A program made the position numbers and the translations under genes. Of a stretch of DNA of 6,980 nucleotides, positions 1 through 5,692 are shown one piece after another. Position 1 is the first letter of the stretch. Each line of letters starts with the position of its first letter. Source of the DNA: an uncultured Dorea sp. (GTDB lineage Bacteria; Bacillota_A; Clostridia; Lachnospirales; Lachnospiraceae). The notes under the pieces were generated by a model. The model ran no database searches and was not told the origin of the DNA. It saw only the letters and a list, made by a program, of their open reading frames with translations. The DNA is taken from assembly GCA_948468495.1 (NCBI GenBank), contig CAOKJI010000086.1, positions 1 to 6,980 on the forward strand, given 5' to 3'.

Positions 1-46
1 AAATAAAGCATTACAGAATCCAGAAAATACAAAAGGAGCACAGATT

Positions 47-1174
47 ATGGACGCAGAAAAAATAATAAAAGAACTAAAAAAAATGCCCGACCAGATGACG
101 TCATCCGAACGGAGTCAGGCATATTCCCAGGGCCTTGAAGTGGATTACCAACCCTTTTCTTACCCGGGAAACGGTGAGACATTAGCGCCTCTTTACGGTT
201 TCACCCTGCAGCAGTACCGGTCAGATTTCGAGATTCAATGCCATGTGATGGAACAGCTTCGGGACGAATTTGGCAACCCTGTCTCGGCCTCCGCCAAACT
301 TGGTCTGAAAGGAATCGGCGAGGCATTAGGCTCAACCGTCGTTTACCCTGAAAATTCCATTGACTATGTAGAAAAGCATATTTTAACCGATTATCAGACG
401 CTTTCTTCTCTGGAATTTAACATCCGCACAAATTCCTTTTTACAATCCAAGCTGGAACATGTGCGGAAATTAAAAAAACGCTACGGCCAGGATTTGCCTG
501 TGGGCGTCAATCTGGGCGGTCCTCTGTCCGCCGCCGCGGCTGTCCGCAAAACAGAATTTCTCTTAAGAGATATGCGAAAAGACAAAGAAAACCTCCACCG
601 GCTGCTTGACTTGATGGTACGCTGCTCCCTAGAATGGGTAAGATGCGTAAAGAGCGAATTTGGCAGCGTATCAGTAGGAATTGCCGATCCGGTTTCTTCC
701 TATACCCTGATCAGCGACAAAGCCTTCCGGGAATTTTCAAAACCCCATCTTCATGACCTTCTTAAAGGCGTTCTGGCGATTACCGGAAATATTCCCGGAA
801 TCCATATATGCGGACGTTCCAAGCCGATTTGGAAAGACTTAGCCGAACTAGGCTTTACCAGTTTTTCCATTGATAACTGTGAAGATATGGAAGAATTAAA
901 ATCCAGCGTAGGTGCACAGATGGCAATATCCGGGAATGTCCCGCCCGTAGATGTGATGCTCAAAGGTACTATGGACGAAGTCATCCATTCGGTCCGCTGC
1001 TGCCTCCTTAAAGCAAGCGATAATCCCATGGGATACACACTAGACGTGGGATGCCAGCTCCCGGTGGGAACCCCAAGGGAGAATATCTACGCCTATATCT
1101 ATGCCGCAAAGCTATATGGAAAGCATGCCAGAAAAGGCGCTTTATGCGGCGGTTTAAAAGATATCCGGCCGTAA
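47..1174 (+). CDS. Uroporphyrinogen decarboxylase-family protein, probable corrinoid:thiol methyltransferase (MtaA/MtbA/CmuA-like)
   Basis: A 375-residue protein of the URO-D (TIM-barrel) superfamily, the usual length for the methyltransferase branch. Seen: an HIC motif with His253 and Cys255, and Cys336 in the segment LDVGCQLPVGTP. Together these match the His-x-Cys...Cys zinc site that activates the thiol acceptor in MtaA/MtbA-type enzymes. True HemE decarboxylases do not carry this triad. Known for the family: transfer of a methyl group from a methylated corrinoid protein to a thiol such as coenzyme M, or to another acceptor in bacteria. The substrate cannot be read from this sequence, and partner corrinoid-protein or substrate methyltransferase genes would lie left of the window. 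The start at 47 is supported by AAAAGGAG at 31-38, 8 nt upstream. The reading frame stays open to the window edge, so a longer form is not excluded. The gene converges on the carboxypeptidase gene with a 26-nt gap and no clear terminator. Confidence 0.85.
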   Translation: MDAEKIIKELKKMPDQMTSSERSQAYSQGLEVDYQPFSYPGNGETLAPLYGFTLQQYRSDFEIQCHVMEQLRDEFGNPVSASAKLGLKGIGEALGSTVVYPENSIDYVEKHILTDYQTLSSLEFNIRTNSFLQSKLEHVRKLKKRYGQDLPVGVNLGGPLSAAAAVRKTEFLLRDMRKDKENLHRLLDLMVRCSLEWVRCVKSEFGSVSVGIADPVSSYTLISDKAFREFSKPHLHDLLKGVLAITGNIPGIHICGRSKPIWKDLAELGFTSFSIDNCEDMEELKSSVGAQMAISGNVPPVDVMLKGTMDEVIHSVRCCLLKASDNPMGYTLDVGCQLPVGTPRENIYAYIYAAKLYGKHARKGALCGGLKDIRP

Positions 1175-1200
1175 GCCCGATGACCCTGTAAACCGGAGCA

Positions 1201-2451
1201 CTACCCTTCATCCGCCGTTCCAATCTGGTTATATACATTTACCGCATCCAGAATGTGGAACTGCTCCGTATCATGACTTCCTTTGGCATTTGCCGTTACC
1301 AGAATATACTCCCTTCCGTTCACCTGCGCCAGACTTGCAAGACACAAGCCGGCTTCCGGAGTATATCCGGTCTTTCCTCCAAGAATCGCCCCGCCTGCCA
1401 CCGCCGGATTCTCCAACTTCTGAAACATGGTGCTGGTAAAGGTAAATCCATTCGGATGCATATCCGACGGCGGCACGCTTCTGCTCTGACTGGTAAATGC
1501 CTCCCTGAACTCCGTTTCCCTTAGCGCAGCCCTAAGAAGCACAGCCATATCTTCCGCCGTAGAATAGTGCTCTGGATTATGAAGTCCCGTAGCATTACAA
1601 AAATGCGTATTCCTCATTCCAAGCTCTTTCGCCTTCTCATTCATCCGCTCTGCAAACGCTTCCTCCGAGCCTGCAATCTCTTCTGCAAACGCCAGACAGC
1701 ATTCCGCTCCGGAAGGAAGCAGAATCCCGTACAGCAAATCCCTCAGATTTACCTGCTCGCCTGGAAGAAATCCCGCCATGGAAGCATTCTCCCCGTACAA
1801 TTCCGAGAAGTAATCCGAAGGAAGAACCATCGTCCCATCCATGTCTTCCGTCTCTTCCACCGCAATCAGGGCCGTCATAATCTTGGTAAGCGACGCAGGA
1901 TAGATTCTCTTTCCCGCGTTCACTGCCGCCAGTTTTTCACCGGATTCTGCATCGCAGAGAATCGCATTATTACTGTAAAGCTCTCCAAGATTAACCGAAA
2001 TATTCTCATTCACAGACGACTTTCGCCCCTCTTCCGAAAAAGACCATACCCTGCCTCCTCCAACCGCCAGGATAAACACCGCCAAAAGAGTCAGAATAAT
2101 CCTCCTCCGGTAAGTTCTTCTCCGTCTTCTTCTGTTCCCGCCCCGAATGTCCGGGCTTCTCCTCTTTCTTCCCGAATATCCCTCATACTCTTCCCTTTCC
2201 TCCGAATAATCTGCGCTTCTTCTCTTTTTTCCCGGATATTCCCCATACTTTTCTCTTTCCTCCGAATATACTGGGCTTCTTCTGGCCCTTCCCTGTACCC
2301 CCTGTCTCTCTCTTCCTGCAGAATATATCCCGCTTCTCGTTTTTCTTCCCGCTCCTTCTCGTTCTCCTAGACGTTCTTTCCTCTTAAATGAATCTGCATC
2401 TTTCCTTCCCTGTCTCCGGTTCATTATATTTCTGCTTCTGTCTCCTGTCAT
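1201..2451 (-). CDS. Serine-type D-alanyl-D-alanine carboxypeptidase (peptidase S11) with repeat-rich basic N-terminal tail
   Basis: A 416-residue penicillin-binding-type DD-carboxypeptidase that should trim the terminal D-Ala of peptidoglycan stem peptides outside the membrane. Seen, in order: residues 1-117 are low-complexity and rich in Arg, Glu, Ser and Tyr, with about 20-residue repeats (RRSxxYSEERE) around 40-103 and an Arg-dense stretch at 106-117; one hydrophobic anchor at about 118-136; then the catalytic domain with SLTK (Ser187, Lys190), SGA at 247-249 where SxN is usual, and KTG at 360-362. The protein ends about 54 residues after KTG, so the PBP5 C-terminal beta domain is missing. 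The start at 2451 is set by AGGAGG 9 nt upstream. An open frame runs to 2583 but would cross a 21-bp inverted repeat and has no ribosome site. The gene follows the kinase gene on the same strand, an order like vanR-vanS-vanY of vanD clusters. Confidence 0.9.
   Translation of the reverse strand: MTGDRSRNIMNRRQGRKDADSFKRKERLGEREGAGRKTRSGIYSAGRERQGVQGRARRSPVYSEEREKYGEYPGKKRRSADYSEEREEYEGYSGRKRRSPDIRGGNRRRRRRTYRRRIILTLLAVFILAVGGGRVWSFSEEGRKSSVNENISVNLGELYSNNAILCDAESGEKLAAVNAGKRIYPASLTKIMTALIAVEETEDMDGTMVLPSDYFSELYGENASMAGFLPGEQVNLRDLLYGILLPSGAECCLAFAEEIAGSEEAFAERMNEKAKELGMRNTHFCNATGLHNPEHYSTAEDMAVLLRAALRETEFREAFTSQSRSVPPSDMHPNGFTFTSTMFQKLENPAVAGGAILGGKTGYTPEAGLCLASLAQVNGREYILVTANAKGSHDTEQFHILDAVNVYNQIGTADEG
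2155..2340 (-). repeat. Degenerate 60-bp coding tandem repeat in the carboxypeptidase N-terminus
   Basis: On the plus strand GCTTCT recurs at 2155, 2215, 2275 and 2332, marking two 60-bp units, one of 57 bp and a partial one. In protein terms the clearest units cover residues 56-75 and 76-95 with the shared pattern RRSxxYSEERExYxxYxG. A half unit follows at about 96-103 and a weaker one precedes at about 38-55. The units diverge at the DNA level but keep frame, so the peptide pattern appears to have been retained. Confidence 0.75.
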
Positions 2452-2460
2452 CTCACTCAC

Positions 2461-2466
2461 CCTCCT
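2461..2466 (-). promoter_or_regulatory. Ribosome binding site that fixes the carboxypeptidase start
   Basis: AGGAGG on the minus strand, 9 nt before the ATG at 2451. It rules out the longer open frame beginning at 2583. The 3' foot of the large hairpin lies only about 10 nt upstream, so hairpin formation could affect ribosome access (inference). Confidence 0.8.
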
Positions 2467-2476
2467 GTCCTTTTCA

Positions 2477-2525
2477 AAATTTTCCACCTGTGCCGCCCAG
2501 GGCAGGCGGCACAGGTGGAAAATTT
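2477..2525 (-). terminator. Perfect 21-bp inverted repeat, terminator or leader hairpin before the carboxypeptidase gene
   Basis: Arms 2477-2497 and 2505-2525 are perfectly complementary around a 7-nt loop. The inner stem is GC-rich and the outer part is AAATTTT/AAAATTT. Read on the minus strand it lies after the kinase gene and ends about 10 nt before the carboxypeptidase ribosome site. It could terminate kinase transcription, act as an attenuator in the carboxypeptidase leader, or both. There is no long unpaired U-tract, so simple termination is not certain. Confidence 0.6.
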
Positions 2526-2540
2526 CTACACAACTAATAA

Positions 2541-2575
2541 GTCCCTGCTCTGTATTTATTTTACAGAACAGGGAC
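2541..2575 (-). terminator. 14-bp hairpin after the histidine kinase gene
   Basis: Arms 2541-2554 and 2562-2575 pair over 14 positions around a 7-nt loop. The one imperfect position (2548/2568) is a G-U wobble in minus-strand RNA but a C-A mismatch in plus-strand RNA, which argues that the structure works in minus-strand transcripts. It lies about 70 nt past the kinase stop. No clean T-run follows, so it may be a processed terminator or a leader structure. Confidence 0.5.
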
Positions 2576-2591
2576 CCGCCCATACTTTAAC

Positions 2592-2623
2592 ATTCTATTG
2601 TTCAATTCCTAAGAAAAGGTTAA
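2592..2623 (-). promoter_or_regulatory. Candidate activator-type promoter for the carboxypeptidase gene (direct repeats plus -10)
   Basis: On the minus strand TTAACC (2618-2623) and TTAGGA (2607-2612) sit 11 bp apart, followed after 9 nt by TAGAAT (2592-2597), with no good -35. PhoB/PhoP/OmpR-type regulators often bind 11-bp-spaced half sites in place of a -35. A related site lies upstream of the regulator gene. Assignment is by pattern only. Confidence 0.3.
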
Positions 2624-2645
2624 GGGTACTAGAAATTTCGTTAAT

Positions 2646-3782
2646 CTATGTGGGAAGACTCACGCAAAATGTTGTAAATTCCCTCTGGCTAACCGCAGAA
2701 ATCTTTCCTCCATGCAGCGTGACGATTTCCTTCGCGATGGCAAGCCCAAGTCCCGCGCCGCCGGTATTCGTTCCCCGGGACTCGTCCAGACGGTAAAATT
2801 TCTCGAAAATACTGTTTAACTTCTTAGCAGGAATCGTTTTTCCCTTATTCCGGAAATATATCTGAATCTCCTGCGCCGTACTCTCCGTCCAGATTTCAAT
2901 AACCGAATCCGGATAACTGTAGGCAATCGCATTTTTTAAAATATTATTAAACACCCTCGCAAGCTTTATCGAATCGCCAAAAATGACGATATCCTCATCC
3001 ACCTTCAATTCAGTCGTATTTCCATGAGCCTTCAAAAGCGGATAAAATTCATCCGTCATCTGTACCAGCATATAATATAAATCAATGGTTTCCTCCTCTA
3101 ACTCCATCTGCTGCAGATTATATCTGGTAATTTCAAAAAATTCATTGATCAGCTTTTCCAAACGGGTTGCCTTATCCAATGCAATACCGGTATATTTCTC
3201 CTTCTGCTTCTCTGGCATATCAGAAGCCTCGCTAAGCAGGCTCAAATACCCGATTACCGACGTCAGAGGCGTCTTCAAATCATGAGCCAGATACGCAATC
3301 AAATCATTCTTTCTGGCAGACTCTTCCTTCAAAATCTGCTCATGCCGCTGCATAGCCGCCTTAATCTCCGTTATCTGAGCGGAAGCCTTCGCATATTCCC
3401 TGGGAAATATCTTAGAAGCCTCCCCTTCCCCGTCCATGTATTCCTGAAACATTCTGCACACTTCTTCAATCGTCCGCTCTTCCTTCATCTTTCCATAAAT
3501 CAGAACTGCATACGCTACGGCGCCGGAGCAAATAACGGTTATCCCAAACATCGCCCGCAAAGCCAGCCGCTTAATAACAGACCAATTCAGCGTCGTCACA
3601 AGAGTGGACTGTTCAGAGCCCGGAAGATGCTCTTCATAAGTAATCGTACAATTCCGCATAAACCAATCTGCAAATACCCCATTCCACAACGTATCAACCA
3701 GATAAAATAAACTCAGAGTTAACAGGACGCTTACCAGAATAACAACCGCAATCATTTGGAATTTGGACTTTTCAACTTTCAA
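2646..3782 (-). CDS. Sensor histidine kinase, VanS-type
   Basis: About 378 residues from a proposed TTG start. Seen: two membrane segments at about 10-31 and 76-96 enclosing a short extracytoplasmic loop of about 45 residues; a dimerization helix with LAHDLKTPLTSV carrying the phospho-acceptor His167; an N box with Asn279, Asn280 and Asn284; FEKFYRLDESRGTNTGG; and the ATP-lid glycine motif GGAGLGLA at 341-348. The usual DxGxG box is replaced by an NKG-containing segment at about 312-314, which I recall from VanS-like kinases. Expected role: autophosphorylation in response to a wall or antibiotic signal and transfer to Asp53 of the regulator encoded just upstream. The start is uncertain. TTG at 3782 overlaps the regulator stop by 11 nt, TTG at 3830 would overlap it by 59 nt, and ATG at 3755 leaves a 17-nt gap. 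None has a strong ribosome site. Two hairpins follow the gene. Confidence 0.9.
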   Translation of the reverse strand: MKVEKSKFQMIAVVILVSVLLTLSLFYLVDTLWNGVFADWFMRNCTITYEEHLPGSEQSTLVTTLNWSVIKRLALRAMFGITVICSGAVAYAVLIYGKMKEERTIEEVCRMFQEYMDGEGEASKIFPREYAKASAQITEIKAAMQRHEQILKEESARKNDLIAYLAHDLKTPLTSVIGYLSLLSEASDMPEKQKEKYTGIALDKATRLEKLINEFFEITRYNLQQMELEEETIDLYYMLVQMTDEFYPLLKAHGNTTELKVDEDIVIFGDSIKLARVFNNILKNAIAYSYPDSVIEIWTESTAQEIQIYFRNKGKTIPAKKLNSIFEKFYRLDESRGTNTGGAGLGLAIAKEIVTLHGGKISAVSQREFTTFCVSLPT

Positions 3783-4467
3783 TTTTATATCCGCACCCCC
3801 AGACTGTCTTAATATACTTGGGCTCCTCAAAAGAATCCCCCATCTTTTCCCGCAGATGACGGATATGCACCGTAATGGTATTGTTGCTTTTACTGTAATA
3901 TTCGTCTCCCCAAATCTGATGGAACAGCTCTTCCGCGCTCACTACATTTCCCTTCTCCCGGCACAAAATATGAAGAATTGAAAATTCCGTAGGAGTCAGG
4001 GACAAAGGCTTCTCATTCAGCGTACATTCATGCGTCCGTACATTCAGCACCAGACCGGAATGAACGATGATATCCTCCTCCGGCTCCGCCCCCGTATTAT
4101 ACCGCTTATATCTCCGAAGCTGGGCCTTCACCCGGGCCACCAGCTCCAGGGGCAGAAAAGGCTTGGTGATATAGTCGTCTGCTCCAAGCGTAAGACCCGT
4201 AATCTTATCAATCTCCTCCCCCTTTGCCGTCAGCATAATAACCGGATAGCGGTACTGCTCCCTTATTTTCCTGCATATCTGAAATCCACTCACCCCCGGA
4301 AGCATGACGTCCAGAATCGCCAAATCCAGCGTTTCCTCCCGAATACACCGGAGCGCTTCCTTTGCCGTATAGAACTTAAATACCGTAAAATTCTCATTTT
4401 CCAGATAAAGGGCAACCAGATCTGCAATCTCTTTCTCATCATCTACAATCAGTATCTTGTCAGCCAT
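3772..4467 (-). CDS. OmpR/PhoB-family response regulator, VanR-type
   Basis: A 231-residue, full-length two-domain regulator. Seen: a receiver domain at about 3-120 with the acidic pair Asp9/Asp10, phospho-acceptor Asp53 in LAILDVMLPG, Thr80 in MLTAKG and Lys102 in TKPF, which is the full set of switch residues; then a winged-helix DNA-binding domain at about 136-231 with TPTEFSILHILC and the C-terminal WGCGYKIES hairpin typical of OmpR-type regulators. The ATG at 4467 is preceded by AAGGAGG at 4478-4484, 10 nt away. It is the first gene of the unit and is followed by the kinase with overlapping or abutting ends, which fits translational coupling. It is divergent from rpsU. It probably regulates its own operon and perhaps the carboxypeptidase through 11-bp-spaced direct repeats (inference). 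The sequence resembles VanR, but glycopeptide control cannot be concluded. Confidence 0.93.
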   Translation of the reverse strand: MADKILIVDDEKEIADLVALYLENENFTVFKFYTAKEALRCIREETLDLAILDVMLPGVSGFQICRKIREQYRYPVIMLTAKGEEIDKITGLTLGADDYITKPFLPLELVARVKAQLRRYKRYNTGAEPEEDIIVHSGLVLNVRTHECTLNEKPLSLTPTEFSILHILCREKGNVVSAEELFHQIWGDEYYSKSNNTITVHIRHLREKMGDSFEEPKYIKTVWGCGYKIES

Positions 4468-4495
4468 AGGACCTTAGCCTCCTTATTACGTCTAT

Positions 4496-4523
4496 ATTTT
4501 ATCAAATAATCCATAAAGAACAA
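4496..4523 (-). promoter_or_regulatory. Candidate promoter of the response regulator-kinase operon
   Basis: On the minus strand TTGTTC (4518-4523), 16 nt, then TAAAAT (4496-4501). The predicted start point lies only a few nt before the ribosome site at 4478-4484, which would give a very short leader. A TATAAA at about 4531-4536, just downstream of the direct repeats at 4545-4561, is an alternative -10. Confidence 0.35.
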
Positions 4524-4544
4524 TAGGGCTTTTATAAGATTTTA

Positions 4545-4561
4545 TTAACATTTCCTTAACA
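4545..4561. promoter_or_regulatory. Direct repeat TTAACA-N5-TTAACA, candidate response-regulator operator
   Basis: Two identical TTAACA hexamers at 4545-4550 and 4556-4561 on the plus strand are separated by 5 nt, giving the 11-bp helical-turn spacing typical of PhoP/PhoB-class operators. They lie upstream of the regulator gene in the divergent intergenic region. A related sequence occurs upstream of the carboxypeptidase gene. Binding is inferred from pattern only. Confidence 0.4.
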
Positions 4562-4599
4562 CGCTGCAACCATGTTTTGTAGAAAAATCCAGAAATATA

Positions 4600-4627
4600 T
4601 TGACGTAAACGAAATATGTGTTATAAT
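4600..4627 (+). promoter_or_regulatory. Strong sigma-A-type promoter of rpsU
   Basis: TTGACG at 4600-4605, a 16-nt spacer, and a perfect TATAAT at 4622-4627 preceded by TGT, which makes an extended -10. It would start a leader of roughly 70 nt before the S21 ATG at 4707. This is the best promoter in the window and suits a ribosomal protein gene. Confidence 0.85.
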
Positions 4628-4706
4628 TCTAGGTAGTGCAAAAAATATACCCGAACAGTCATATGATGCACAATATAGGGCTGGAGGGGAGGTTAGGTGT
4701 GAGACT

Positions 4707-4883
4707 ATGTCAAATGTAATCGTTAAAGAAAACGAGACGTTAGATAGTGCTTTACGCAGATTCAAAAGAAGCTGCGCAAAGGCTGGAATCCAGCAGGAGA
4801 TTCGTAAAAGAGAGCATTATGAGAAGCCAAGCGTAAGACGTAAAAAGAAATCTGAAGCAGCTAGAAAACGTAAGTATAACTAA
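4707..4883 (+). CDS. rpsU: 30S ribosomal protein S21
   Basis: A 58-residue, strongly basic protein. It begins [20 protein letters not shown], contains the conserved [10 protein letters not shown] stretch and ends in a Lys/Arg-rich tail ([15 protein letters not shown]). This is the full usual length and sequence of Bacillota S21. The protein sits on the 30S platform near the 3' end of 16S rRNA and helps mRNA engagement (known for the family). The start at 4707 was chosen because the protein matches S21 from there. The in-frame extension back to 4572 would run through the promoter. AGGTG at 4695-4699 lies 7 nt before the ATG, and a second purine-rich GGGGAGG lies further up. The gene has its own promoter and terminator, so it is probably a single-gene transcript. 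It diverges from the response-regulator operon. Confidence 0.97.
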   Translation: MSNVIVKENETLDSALRRFKRSCAKAGIQQEIRKREHYEKPSVRRKKKSEAARKRKYN

Positions 4884-4898
4884 TTTGTGCAATTAAGG

Positions 4899-4927
4899 AT
4901 GGAGTATCGAAAGATACTCCATTTTCT
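4899..4927 (+). terminator. Intrinsic terminator of rpsU
   Basis: A GGAGTATC/GATACTCC stem (4901-4908 and 4913-4920), extended by two A-T/T-A pairs, closes a GAAA tetraloop. A TTTTCT tail follows. It starts about 16 nt after the rpsU stop and has the standard Rho-independent form. Confidence 0.9.
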
Positions 4928-4958
4928 AGTGAAAATATAGCGTAACACAGGAGATTTT

Positions 4959-5498
4959 ATGATGAATACAGTAGCAACAAAAGATATAACTTTACACGAG
5001 CAATTTGAATTTCGGTGCATTCTGCCGGATGAAACCGAACAGGCGGCTGAAATCGAGCGCGTCTGCTTCCCGCCCAATGAAGCATGTTCCAGAGACATGA
5101 TGCTAAAACGTATTGCAAAAGCCCCGGATTTATTTTTGGTTGCAGCTCATAAGCAGACTGGAAAGTTAGCTGGATTTCTAAATGGACTTTCTACTGACGA
5201 ATGTACGTTTCGAGACGAGTTTTTCACAGACGCAGACCTTCATAACCCGGATGGGCATACTGTAATGCTGCTGGGACTGGATGTGCTTCCCGAATACCGC
5301 GGACTGGGGCTGGCCAAAGAACTCATGAACATCTATCTGCTCAGACAGCGGCAGCAGAATAGACTTCTGATTCTTCTCACCTGTTTAGACTCTAAAGTCG
5401 GAATGTACCGGAACATGGGGTTCCAGGATAAAGGTATCGCCAATTCCTCCTGGGGAGGAGAACAATGGCATGAAATGAGTTATATCATTGACAGATAG
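4959..5498 (+). CDS. GNAT-family N-acetyltransferase, arylalkylamine N-acetyltransferase-like
   Basis: A 179-residue single-domain GNAT protein. Seen: an N-terminal strand and helix (FEFRCILPDETEQAAEIERV), a long variable middle part, the acetyl-CoA loop in LGLDVLPEYRGLGLAKEL with R113-G-L-G-L-A118 matching the RxxGxG/A rule, and a C-terminal MYRNMGFQDKGI...WGGEQWHEMSY segment. That tail resembles bacterial proteins annotated as arylalkylamine (serotonin-type) N-acetyltransferases. It should transfer acetyl from acetyl-CoA to a small amine, but the substrate is not readable. Two adjacent ATGs (4959 and 4962) follow AGGAGA at 4949-4954. The second has the better spacing, so the protein may be one residue shorter. 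No convincing promoter of its own is visible between the rpsU terminator and the gene. Readthrough from rpsU is possible. It converges on the MCP gene. Confidence 0.88.
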   Translation: MMNTVATKDITLHEQFEFRCILPDETEQAAEIERVCFPPNEACSRDMMLKRIAKAPDLFLVAAHKQTGKLAGFLNGLSTDECTFRDEFFTDADLHNPDGHTVMLLGLDVLPEYRGLGLAKELMNIYLLRQRQQNRLLILLTCLDSKVGMYRNMGFQDKGIANSSWGGEQWHEMSYIIDR

Positions 5499-5527
5499 TA
5501 TCCCGGCGGATTCTCTTTCTCATCACC

Positions 5528-5634
5528 AAAAAAGAGCTTCCGCAGAATACACGCGATATACAATATATAGTTTTGAACATTCAACTTCTATTCACATATT
5601 GCATATATGCTGTATTTAGCGACAGCTCTTTTTC
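5528..5634. terminator. Long imperfect palindrome between convergent genes, probable bidirectional terminator or repeat element
   Basis: A 10-bp perfect outer stem (5529-5538 with 5624-5633, AAAAAGAGCT/AGCTCTTTTT) continues inward as an imperfect stem: CGC/GCG at 5541-5543 and 5619-5621, GAATACA/TGTATTT at about 5545-5551 and 5611-5617, then AT-rich matches toward 5570 and 5595. The outer stem gives a T-run on both strands, so it can end both the acetyltransferase transcript and the MCP transcript. The total span of about 105 bp is unusually long for a terminator. The rest of the 194-nt gap holds no supported gene. Confidence 0.6.
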
Positions 5635-5692
5635 TATTTCCTTATCCTGAAATTCCATTACACATGCTTTAGGCGAAGCGATAACCTGATTA

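Noticed and set aside
1175..1200. Search for a terminator between the convergent URO-D and carboxypeptidase genes
   Set aside because: Only 26 nt, with no stem-loop plus T-run visible on either strand.
1567..2370. 267-codon open frame on the plus strand opposite the carboxypeptidase
   Set aside because: It is a shadow of the Arg/Glu/Ser-rich minus-strand coding sequence, with low-complexity Ser/Phe/Pro/Arg composition, no ribosome site and no recognisable domain.
2452..2583. In-frame upstream extension of the carboxypeptidase to a start at 2583
   Set aside because: It would encode through the perfect 21-bp inverted repeat and most of the second hairpin, has no ribosome site, and a strong AGGAGG sits at correct distance before the ATG at 2451.
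3282..3710. 142-codon plus-strand open frame opposite the kinase
   Set aside because: It lies antisense to a clearly coding kinase with all conserved motifs, and its product has no family-like pattern.
1201..4467. Calling the regulator-kinase-carboxypeptidase set a vancomycin resistance cluster
   Set aside because: The essential vanH, D-Ala-D-Lac ligase and vanX genes are absent from the window, and VanRS-like pairs are common housekeeping regulators in this group.
4636..4671. Possible leader hairpin (GTGCA...TGCAC) in the rpsU 5' region, considered as an S21 autoregulatory element
   Set aside because: Only a 5-bp stem with a 26-nt loop, too weak to call without covariation data.
4572..4706. 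N-terminal extension of S21 from 4572
   Set aside because: It covers the near-consensus rpsU promoter at 4600-4627. Known S21 proteins begin at the equivalent of the ATG at 4707.
5582..5659. 25-codon minus-strand open frame (begins MEFQDKEIEKEL) after the MCP gene
   Set aside because: It has no ribosome site, no recognisable family, and half of it is the arm of the long palindrome, so chance is the simpler explanation.
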